From DASWOJ01 sp964242415 (GTDB lineage: Bacteria; Pseudomonadota; Alphaproteobacteria; Acetobacterales; Acetobacteraceae), in assembly GCA_964242415.1 (NCBI GenBank), contig CAXTAT010000028.1:1-64000 (forward strand): DNA of 64,000 bases, given 5' to 3'. Shown one piece after another: positions 54,207 to 64,000 of the stretch; the stretch's first letter is position 1; every line of letters begins with the position of its first letter. The notes below the pieces were generated by a model, which saw only the letters and a program-made list of their open reading frames with translations, had not been told where the DNA came from and did no database searches. The position numbers and the translations under genes were made by a program.

Positions 54207-54767
54207 GTGTCGAAGGCTGAGCAGATCCTCGAAGCGGCTGAGGCCGTTCTCTACCGCGAGGGGTTCCACGCCACCGGCATGGACCGGCTGATCGAGGCCG
54301 CTGGCGTCTCCCCGCGCACGCTGTATCGCCAGTTCCGCTCCAAGGACGACCTGGTCCGCGCCGTCCTTGCGCGTCGTGAGGCCCGCTACTTCGAACGCTT
54401 CGAGGGCGACCTTGCCCGCCACGCGGCCGAGCATGGCGACCCGTTGCTTGCCTGCTTCGACGCGCTTGCGGACTGGCTGGCGTCCGGGGGTGACCGGGGG
54501 TGCATGTTCCTTAAGGCGCTCGGCGAGTATGGCACGCATGGGCCGGCCATCGCCGGGCTTGCCGCGGATCATAAGCGGCGTGTGCTGCGTGACCTCCGCC
54601 GCCGGGTCGAGGCGGCCAGGCTTGATCCCAACGGCGGCCTGCCGGAGCGGCTGATGCTGCTGATGGAGGGCGCGACTGCGCTCGCCCCGATCCTTGGCGC
54701 CCGCGCGGCGGCGGGCCAAGCGCGGGCTGCGGCGGCGGCGCTGCTGTCGGCTGCCCAGGGCGCGTGA
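54207..54767 (+). CDS. TetR family transcriptional regulator
   Basis: One-component repressor of 186 residues from GTG 54207 (GAGG five bases upstream). The N-terminal HTH is clear: SKAEQILEAAEAVLYREGFH, TGMDRLIEAAGVSPRTLYRQ and FRSKDDLVRAVLARRE. The C-terminal ligand domain contains GCMFLKALGEYG, seen in TetR proteins that control efflux pumps. The effector is unknown. The stop overlaps the MFS start (GTGATG), so the two are co-translated, and the upstream palindrome suggests self-control of the pair. Confidence 0.92.
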   Translation: MSKAEQILEAAEAVLYREGFHATGMDRLIEAAGVSPRTLYRQFRSKDDLVRAVLARREARYFERFEGDLARHAAEHGDPLLACFDALADWLASGGDRGCMFLKALGEYGTHGPAIAGLAADHKRRVLRDLRRRVEAARLDPNGGLPERLMLLMEGATALAPILGARAAAGQARAAAAALLSAAQGA

Positions 54768-55951
54768 TGGGCCCGGCGCTGAGGCTCGTGCCGCCCGCTT
54801 TGGCCCTGACTGGCGTCACGTACGGTCTTGCGCGCTATGCCTTCGGCCTGTTCCTCCCGGCGATCAGGGGGGATGTGGCGCTTACCCCTGCCCTCTCCGG
54901 CCTGATCGGTGCGGGGTCGTATGCCGGCTACTGCATCGCGGTCGTTGTTTCGACCTTGCTGGCGGAGCGGCTGGGATCACGCGGCACGGCTGCCCTCGCT
55001 GGGTCGGTCGCAGCCATCGGGATGGCGGCCGTCGCGTTCGCGTCGTCCCCCGTCATGCTCGCGGCTGCGGTACTGTTCGCCGGGCTTGGAGGCGGCCTTG
55101 CGTCGCCGCCGCTGGCGGAGGCGGTGGCGGCGCGGATCGCCGCCACGGGTCGGGACCGCGCCAATGCGCTGATCAGTAGCGGCACCAGCGCCGGCGTGGC
55201 GCTGTCCGGGCCGATCGCCCTTGTCTCCGCCGGGGCGTGGCGCGGCGCGTACCTGCTGTTCGCGGCGGTCGCGGCCTGCGTCACCTTGTGGATTTGGCTG
55301 GCGCTGCCGCCGCGCGCGCCGGCGAGGGGAAATGCCGGGCTGGGCGCCACCGCCCGGGTGCTGCGGCGGGCGGCGGCACGGCCGCTGGCGCTCGCCGCGT
55401 TCGGCGCGGGCGTTTCGAGCGCGATCTACTGGACCTTTGCTGGCGAGGCGGCGGTCGCAGCCGGCGGACTGCCCGCGTCTGTCGCGAGCGCGGTTTGGGT
55501 GGTGGTCGGCCTTAGTGGCTTCGCGGGCGGCATGGCCGGCGACCTCGTGGGGCGGTACGGTGCGGGTGCCGTCCACCGCGCGTCGCTCGTGGCACTGGCG
55601 GCGGCCGTCGCGGGCACCGGCTTTTGGCCGGGCGTGGCGGTGGTCGTCTATGCCGGTGCTGCCCTGTTCGGCGCGTCATACATGATGCTGGCCGCGGTGT
55701 ACCTCGTGTGGGGCGTGGGGGCGTTCGCCGACCGTCCGGCGGTTGGGCTCGGGCTGCCGTTCCTGGCCATCGCGCTGGGGCAGGCCGTTGGCGCGTCCGT
55801 TGCCGGCGTGGCCCTTGGGATGCTCGGCTATGGGGTAAGCTTCGCCCTGTTCGCCGGTGTCGCGCTGGCGAGCGGGCTGATCCGGCCGATGAAGCCCGGC
55901 GGACCCTGCGATAGCCGACACGCTGCCGGGTTACGGTCATGGGTGAGTTAG
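54767..55951 (+). CDS. MFS transporter (YbfB/YjiJ-like)
   Basis: Twelve-helix major facilitator protein of 394 residues (GTG 54764 is an alternative start, one codon upstream). The first helix has TGVTYGLARYAFGLFLPAIR, resembling YbfB/YjiJ-type transporters; LFAGLGGGLASPPLAEAVA and SGTSAGVALSGPIALVSAGA fall in helices 4-5. The helices are Ala/Gly/Val-rich and the central loop (around RAPARGNAGLGATARVLRRA) is basic. Export of a compound sensed by the co-transcribed TetR is the natural inference; the substrate is unknown. Confidence 0.88.
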   Translation: MGPALRLVPPALALTGVTYGLARYAFGLFLPAIRGDVALTPALSGLIGAGSYAGYCIAVVVSTLLAERLGSRGTAALAGSVAAIGMAAVAFASSPVMLAAAVLFAGLGGGLASPPLAEAVAARIAATGRDRANALISSGTSAGVALSGPIALVSAGAWRGAYLLFAAVAACVTLWIWLALPPRAPARGNAGLGATARVLRRAAARPLALAAFGAGVSSAIYWTFAGEAAVAAGGLPASVASAVWVVVGLSGFAGGMAGDLVGRYGAGAVHRASLVALAAAVAGTGFWPGVAVVVYAGAALFGASYMMLAAVYLVWGVGAFADRPAVGLGLPFLAIALGQAVGASVAGVALGMLGYGVSFALFAGVALASGLIRPMKPGGPCDSRHAAGLRSWVS

Positions 55952-55994
55952 CGGGCGGTTTGGGAGAGGGTCCTCGCCGGCCGGCCCATGCTCA

Positions 55995-56044
55995 CTTGAA
56001 GACCGCCAAGTGTTCCGTAGGTTCGAATCCCACTGCATGCGCCA
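55995..56044 (+). pseudogene. tRNA-Ser 3'-half remnant
   Basis: CTTGAAGACCGCC, then a shortened variable region, TTCCGTAGGTTCGAATCCCA and TGCATGCGCCA correspond position by position to the anticodon-loop-to-3'-end part of the tRNA-Ser at 53789. The T stem has a mismatch, and no matching D arm or acceptor 5' strand is found upstream, so it is not a complete tRNA. It marks the far side of the TetR-MFS segment. Confidence 0.7.
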
Positions 56045-56121
56045 TCAAGCTGCCATGATTTTTCCTGGTGATTTGGGGGAAAGGGGATGACGCGCCGCGC
56101 GCCCGTGCATAGAGTCCCAAT

Positions 56122-56790
56122 GTGAACGTTCTCGCCCCCGCCAAGGCACGGTTGCAGATCGAGGTGGTACACGACCTAGTGTGCCCCTGGTGCTACCTCG
56201 GCGTGCGCCGGCTGTTCCGCACCATGCGCCGCCGGCCGGACCTGCTGTTCGACCTGGTTTGGCGGCCGTTCCTGCTGAACCCGGACATGCCGCGGTCGGG
56301 CATGTCGCGCGCCGACTACGTGATCCGCAAGTTTGGCGGGGAGGAGCGGGCGCGGCGGCTGTATACCTCCATCACCGAGATTGGCGGGGCGGAGGGCCTG
56401 CAGTTCCGCTTCGACCGCATTCGCCGCACCCCCAGCAGCGTGGACGCCCACCGCCTGGTGCGCTGGGCGTCGCGGTATGGCCGCGGGCGCGAGGTGGTGG
56501 AGGCGCTGTTCGCCGCGCACTTCTCCGACGGCCACGACATCGGCGACTTCGCGGTGCTGCGCGCCATCGGCCTGTCGTGCGGATTGGAGCCGGTGGGGCT
56601 GGCCAACTTCCTGCGCGGGGACGAGGACGTGGACACCGTGCATGCCGACAACCTGCGGGCGCACCGGCTGGGCATCAACGGCGTGCCGTGCTTCGTGGTG
56701 GCCGGGCAGCACGCCATTGCCGGGGCACAGGAGCCGGAGGTGATCGAGCGGCTGCTCGATGTGGCGGCGGTGGACGCCATGCCGGTTTGA
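56122..56790 (+). CDS. DsbA family oxidoreductase (FrnE / 2-hydroxychromene-2-carboxylate isomerase type)
   Basis: Thioredoxin-fold protein with an inserted helical domain, 222 residues from GTG 56122. The active-site CPWC is at 21-24 (HDLVCPWCYLGVRRLF), and the cis-proline loop is INGVPCFVVAGQHAIAGAQE. No signal peptide is seen, so a cytoplasmic FrnE-like oxidoreductase is likelier than periplasmic DsbA. Related isomerases and glutathione transferases of the kappa class share the fold; the retained CxxC favours redox activity. It stands alone after the tRNA remnant. Confidence 0.88.
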   Translation: MNVLAPAKARLQIEVVHDLVCPWCYLGVRRLFRTMRRRPDLLFDLVWRPFLLNPDMPRSGMSRADYVIRKFGGEERARRLYTSITEIGGAEGLQFRFDRIRRTPSSVDAHRLVRWASRYGRGREVVEALFAAHFSDGHDIGDFAVLRAIGLSCGLEPVGLANFLRGDEDVDTVHADNLRAHRLGINGVPCFVVAGQHAIAGAQEPEVIERLLDVAAVDAMPV

Positions 56791-56889
56791 CGCTGGCGTG
56801 GTGCCTGGCCGTCGCGGCCTCGCAGGGTTGTGATCGTGCCAGGCGGCGCCGACTTCGCCAGGATGCGCGGCGCAAGCTCTGAGGCATCC

Positions 56890-58374
56890 ATGCACGTGAC
56901 GTTACGCACCGCCCTCCTGGCCACGCTGGCCTGCATCCCGGTTGCCAGCCGGGCCGCGAATGTCACGCCGGCGCAGGCCCAGGCGCTGGAGGACCAGGTG
57001 CGAAGCTACTACGCGGCGCTGGTCGGCCCGGATGTGACGGTCAAGCGCTCGCCGGTCCGCATCATTCCCGAGGGCGACCACTTCAGCCTGTCGCTGCCGC
57101 TGGACGGCAGCAGCGCAACGGGACCTGCCGTGCTCGGCGAGGCCCGGCCGCTTGACGGGGGACGCTGGGCGCTGGACCACCTGCATGTCACATCCCCGGC
57201 GACGTTTGCCGGGATGATGAAGCCGGCGCAGGACGCATCCCCGGATGATCCGCGGCCCGGCAAGCCGGCCGCAAACGTCCCGGTCACCTACACCCTGAGC
57301 TATGCCGGGCAGGATGGCAGCGGAACCTGGGACCCGACCTACGCGACGCCCTCGGTGATCAACAGCAACTCGCGCGGCTTCCGGCTGGAGGCGTCCGGCC
57401 CGGCCATCCAGCAGACGAGCACACTGGACCGCTCCGTCGGCATGGTCACCCTGCGCCCGACCGGCGGGGGGCAGGTGGACCTTGTTTTGGATGCCTCCGG
57501 TGATGGCTACACGCTGGTGAACGAGACACCGGGCGCGCCGGCTGTCTTGGCGCAGGCGCAGGCGGTGCACATCTCCGGCGAGGTGACCGGCATCGCCCGC
57601 GACCATGCGGCGGCGATGATCCCGGCGCTTGTTCGCGTCGGCAAGCTGCAGCAGGCGGGGCAGGCCGGCGCCGGCAGGACCGGGACGGACAACGCGGCCA
57701 TCGATGCGCTGATCCAGGCAATGCAGGGCTTTGCCTCCGCGATGACGCTGACGGAGACGCTCGATGGCCTGCATGTGCAAAGCGGCGAGGTGAACGGGAC
57801 GTTCGCCCAGGTGCGGCTTGGGGTGGATGCCCAGGCGGATGCCGGCTTCCTGACCGGGCACATGGACCTGGCGTTGGATGGGCTGACGCTGGCCGGGCTG
57901 CCGCTGGGGCCGCTGCAGACCCTGTTGCCGCAGCGGATCGCGCTGCGCCCGGTGGTGTCCCATGCGTCCACCAAGGATCTGCTGCAGCTGCTGCGGATGG
58001 CGATGGAGAACCCGCAGGGAGGCCCGCCGCAGCAGGAGATCGACGCCCTGTTCAGCCATGGCGGGCTGAAAGCCGGGTTGGAGAGCTTTGCCTTCGACAT
58101 CGGCGGGGCGGCGTTCGCGGGAACGGCGAGCATCGATGTCGCCAGCCCGCAGCAGGCGTCGGGCGCCGGGCAGGTCACGGTGACCGGCTGGGACGTGCTG
58201 TTCACCACGGTCCAGAACACGCCGGAACTGGCGCAGGGCATCCCGCTGATGGTGTTCGCCAAGGGCATGGCCAAGCCGGTCGGCGACCGCCTGGTTTGGG
58301 ACCTGGCGTTCCGCGACAACAAGCTGCTGGTGAACGGGACCGACCTGTCCGGGCTGACCGGCCGGGGGCAGTAG
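56890..58374 (+). CDS. Exported protein of unknown function
   Basis: I do not recognise this protein with confidence. From ATG 56890 it has 494 residues. A signal peptide (HVTLRTALLATLACIPVASR, cleavage near RAAN) is followed by a mainly beta-rich, low-Cys, low-Lys soluble sequence with no membrane segment. The C-terminal part (ITVTGWDVLFTTVQNTP-like, then VWDLAFRDNKLLVNGTDLSG) recalls the DUF945/DUF2125 type of large periplasmic proteins of alphaproteobacteria, but this is only a resemblance. It ends four bases from the convergent mfd gene. Confidence 0.7.
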   Translation: MHVTLRTALLATLACIPVASRAANVTPAQAQALEDQVRSYYAALVGPDVTVKRSPVRIIPEGDHFSLSLPLDGSSATGPAVLGEARPLDGGRWALDHLHVTSPATFAGMMKPAQDASPDDPRPGKPAANVPVTYTLSYAGQDGSGTWDPTYATPSVINSNSRGFRLEASGPAIQQTSTLDRSVGMVTLRPTGGGQVDLVLDASGDGYTLVNETPGAPAVLAQAQAVHISGEVTGIARDHAAAMIPALVRVGKLQQAGQAGAGRTGTDNAAIDALIQAMQGFASAMTLTETLDGLHVQSGEVNGTFAQVRLGVDAQADAGFLTGHMDLALDGLTLAGLPLGPLQTLLPQRIALRPVVSHASTKDLLQLLRMAMENPQGGPPQQEIDALFSHGGLKAGLESFAFDIGGAAFAGTASIDVASPQQASGAGQVTVTGWDVLFTTVQNTPELAQGIPLMVFAKGMAKPVGDRLVWDLAFRDNKLLVNGTDLSGLTGRGQ

Positions 58375-58378
58375 CGGC

Positions 58379-61812
<3,434 letters not shown>

Positions 61813-61816
<4 letters not shown>

Positions 61817-62160
61817 GGCTTCGGCCCCCCTGGCTGGCCCTCGCCGTCCTCGGCGGCCCGGCGGATGGCGCGCAGCATCGGGGTGTCCACGTCGGCCGGG
61901 ATCGGCTGGCGGCCGGTCAGCCAGTCGGCGAGCATGGCGTCGGGCAGCTCCATCACCTCCTCCAGGGCATCGAGGTCGGATTCGGTGAAGGCGCGCAGGC
62001 GGGCGCGGACGAAGTTGCCGATCAGGATGTCGTTCTCGTAGGTGCCGCGGTGGGTGGCGCGGAACAGGATGCGGCGGCGCCGGTTGTCCATAGGGGTGTC
62101 GGCGGAGTCGTCGGCGGGGTCGGGCGTCTCGGTTGCTTGCACTCTTGGGTCCCTTGGCAC
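61813..62160 (-). CDS. sdhE: Succinate dehydrogenase assembly factor 2 (SdhE family)
   Basis: Small protein that promotes covalent FAD attachment to the succinate dehydrogenase flavoprotein. It has 115 residues from GTG 62160; ATG 62091 (MDNRRRRILFRATHRGTYEN) is a shorter alternative that still includes the whole domain. The RGxxE motif is present in HRGTYENDILIGNFV, followed by LDALEEVMELPDAMLADWLT. It is coupled to mfd and divergent from recG with a 39-bp gap. Confidence 0.92.
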
Positions 62161-62199
62161 GCGCTGTCATATAGCGGTGGCACCCTTCACTGTCAGCCC

Positions 62200-64000
62200 G
62201 TGGCCGAATCGCTCCTCCCCCTTCTTGCGCCTATCAGCAGCCTGCGCGGCGTTGAGCCCAAGGCCGCCAAGCTGATCGAGAAGGTCGCGGGGGGCGGGCG
62301 GGTGCTCGATCTGCTGTTCCACATGCCGGAGTCCTACATGGACCGGCGGGACCGGCCGGCGGTCCGCGATGCCGTGCCGGGCACGGTGGCGACGCTGGCG
62401 GTGGAGGTAGTGCGGCTCGACTCGCCCGATAATGCGCGGCAGCCGTGGCGGATCACATGCGGCGACGGGACCGGGTTCATGGAGTTGGTGTACTTCGGCC
62501 GCCCGCCGCCGCGCGCCATCCAGCCCGGGGCGCGGCTGGTGGTGTCGGGCAAGCTGGAGTCGTTCGGCGACCGGCTGACCATGCCGAAGCCGGATCATGT
62601 GATCCCGGCGGCGCATGCCTTCATGGTGCCGGGGATCGAGCCGGTGTGGCCGATGACCGCCGGGCTGTTCCCAGGCCAGGTGCGGACCGCCATGCGGCAC
62701 GCGCTGGAGCGGGTGGCGGAGTTGCCGGAGTGGCATGACGCCTCGTTGATGCGGCGCGAGGGCTGGCCGGGCTTCCGCGACGCGCTGCGCGCGGTGCAGG
62801 CGCCCGAGGCCCTGCCGGCGGACCTGGCCCGCCGCCGCCTGGCGTATGACGAGCTGCTGGCGCATCAGGTTGCGATGGCCTGGATGCGGCAGTTGGAGCG
62901 GGTGCGCCCCGGGCGTGCGCTGGTGGGCGATGGCCGCCTGCGGCGGCAGACGCTGGAGCGGTTTGGCTTCGTGCCCACCCGGTCCCAGGTGCAGGCGCTG
63001 GCGGAGATCGACGCCGACCTGGCCGCGCCCCGGCGCATGTTGCGGCTGCTGCAAGGCGATGTGGGGTCCGGCAAGACGCTGGTTGCCCTGCTGGCCATGC
63101 TGCGGGCGGTCGAGGCGGGCGGCCAGGCGGCGCTGATGGCGCCGACGGAGGTGCTGGCCAAGCAGCATTACCGCACGCTGTCCCGGCTGTCGCCGGCGCC
63201 GGTGGAGCTGCTGACCGGCTCGGTGAAGGGCATCGCGCGGCGCAACGCGCTGATCGGGATTGCCAATGGCCGGGTCAAGCTGGTGGTGGGCACCCACGCG
63301 CTGTTCCAGGACGCGGTGCAGTATCATGACCTGGCGCTGGCGGTGATCGACGAGCAGCACCGGTTCGGCGTCGATCAGCGGCTGCTGCTGGGGGGCAAGG
63401 GCGAGCGGACCGACATCCTGGTGATGACTGCGACGCCTATTCCACGGACGCTGCTGCTGACGCAGTGGGGGCGCATGGAGGTCAGCCGGTTGACCGAGAA
63501 GCCGGCGGGGCGGCAGCCGATCCGCACGTCGGTGCATTCGCTGGCCACGCTGCCGGAGGTGACGGAGGGGATTGGCCGGGCGCTGGGGCGGGGGGAACGG
63601 GCGTACTGGGTGTGCCCGATGGTGTCCGAAAGCGAGTTGACCGACCTGGCAGCGGCGGAGGCGCGGTTTGCTGACCTGCACGCCCGGTTCGGCGACGTGG
63701 TTGGCCTGGCGCATGGCCAGCAGGAGCCGGGTACGCGCGATGCTGCGCTGGCGGCGTTTGCGGCGGGTACCACGCGGCTGCTGGTGGCGACGACCGTTGT
63801 GGAGGTCGGCGTGGACGTGCCGGAGGCCAGCATCATGCTGATCGAGCACGCCGAGCGGTTCGGCCTGGCGCAACTGCACCAGTTGCGCGGGCGGGTGGGC
63901 CGGGGGGCGGCGCAGAGCTACTGCCTGCTGCTGCACGACGACGGGCTGACCGACACCATGCGGCGGCGGCTGACGCTGCTGAAGGACACCGAGGACGGGT
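62200..64000 (+). CDS. recG: ATP-dependent DNA helicase RecG, 3' truncated by the window
   Basis: Remodels stalled replication forks and Holliday junctions. The frame from GTG 62200 (AESLLPLLAPISSLRGVEPK) stays open to the window end, showing 600 residues of about 690-700. An N-terminal wedge/OB domain (about 1-160) is followed by Walker A GDVGSGKT, the DEQH box (VIDEQHRFGVDQ), motif III VMTATPIPRT and the helicase C motifs TTVVEVGVDVPEAS and LRGRVGRG. No ribosome-binding site is evident. It is divergent from sdhE-mfd. Confidence 0.96.
   Translation, partial: MAESLLPLLAPISSLRGVEPKAAKLIEKVAGGGRVLDLLFHMPESYMDRRDRPAVRDAVPGTVATLAVEVVRLDSPDNARQPWRITCGDGTGFMELVYFGRPPPRAIQPGARLVVSGKLESFGDRLTMPKPDHVIPAAHAFMVPGIEPVWPMTAGLFPGQVRTAMRHALERVAELPEWHDASLMRREGWPGFRDALRAVQAPEALPADLARRRLAYDELLAHQVAMAWMRQLERVRPGRALVGDGRLRRQTLERFGFVPTRSQVQALAEIDADLAAPRRMLRLLQGDVGSGKTLVALLAMLRAVEAGGQAALMAPTEVLAKQHYRTLSRLSPAPVELLTGSVKGIARRNALIGIANGRVKLVVGTHALFQDAVQYHDLALAVIDEQHRFGVDQRLLLGGKGERTDILVMTATPIPRTLLLTQWGRMEVSRLTEKPAGRQPIRTSVHSLATLPEVTEGIGRALGRGERAYWVCPMVSESELTDLAAAEARFADLHARFGDVVGLAHGQQEPGTRDAALAAFAAGTTRLLVATTVVEVGVDVPEASIMLIEHAERFGLAQLHQLRGRVGRGAAQSYCLLLHDDGLTDTMRRRLTLLKDTEDG

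Noticed and set aside
55948..56172. A 74-codon minus-strand frame resembling small annotated proteins (GIRTYGTLGG)
   Set aside because: It is the translation of the tRNA-Ser remnant in reverse; similar spurious proteins arise from tRNA genes.
62167..63936. A 589-codon minus-strand frame opposite recG
   Set aside because: recG motifs are clear in the plus strand through to the window end; the antisense frame shows no conserved feature.

Overview
The window is 64 kb of very GC-rich, tightly packed bacterial chromosome. Gene content and order point to an alphaproteobacterium of the Rhodospirillales/Acetobacterales type, most likely an Acetobacteraceae member. The signs are the blocks rsh-acpS-lepB-rnc-era-recO, dusB-ntrB-ntrC-ntrY-ntrX-dat-hfq-hflX, DUF177-rpmF-plsX-fabH-ihfA-merR, glyA-nrdR-ribD-ribE-ribB-ribH-nusB-thiL and sdhE-mfd divergent from recG, plus a GTTC-N7-GTTC LexA box. 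The taxonomic call is inference from synteny and protein families; no rRNA gene is present.

Layout. 1-8 kb (+): (p)ppGpp synthase/hydrolase (cut by the window start), AcpS, signal peptidase I, RNase III, Era, RecO and ParC. 8.4-9.8 kb (-): a lone MmgE/PrpD protein. 9.9-18.6 kb (+): cell-wall genes (MltB-type transglycosylase, RlpA-type lipoprotein, D,D-carboxypeptidase), then tmk, holB, metG, tatD, an MBL-fold hydrolase and mazG, mostly with 1-4 base stop/start overlaps. 18.6-30.3 kb (-): dusB, the two nitrogen-type two-component systems NtrBC and NtrYX, a D-amino-acid aminotransferase, hfq, hflX, an inositol-monophosphatase-family enzyme and an alpha/beta hydrolase. 30.5-31.6 kb (+): the ispDF fusion. 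31.6-36.7 kb (-): tRNA-Pro(GGG), merR, ihfA, fabH, plsX, rpmF, DUF177 and a cytochrome bc1 assembly chaperone, divergent from bamE. 37.6-44.4 kb (-): the riboflavin/thiamine/one-carbon block. 44.5-46.7 kb (-): a lipoprotein-like dienelactone hydrolase and a family III CoA-transferase. 46.8-52.5 kb (+): aldehyde dehydrogenase, a trypsin-fold/PDZ protein that has lost its catalytic triad, a penicillin-acylase-family hydrolase and an N-end-rule aminoacyl-transferase. 52.6-64 kb: an LpxR-like outer-membrane protein, tRNA-Ser(UGA), a TetR/MFS pair lying between that tRNA and a tRNA-Ser 3' remnant, a DsbA-family protein, an unidentified exported protein, mfd and sdhE (-), and recG (+, cut by the window end).

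Most of the window is conserved housekeeping: ribosome and tRNA maturation, lipid and flavin synthesis, repair, nitrogen sensing and envelope maintenance. The accessory signal is modest. It consists of two families of intergenic palindromic repeats (one arranged as inverted pairs with a conserved core, in one place apparently supplying coding sequence for a signal peptide), the tRNA-Ser-bounded TetR/MFS segment with a perfect 20-bp operator-like palindrome, the pseudo-HtrA protein, and a LexA-type box in front of parC. I see no transposase, integrase, CRISPR array, phage gene or obvious defence system.
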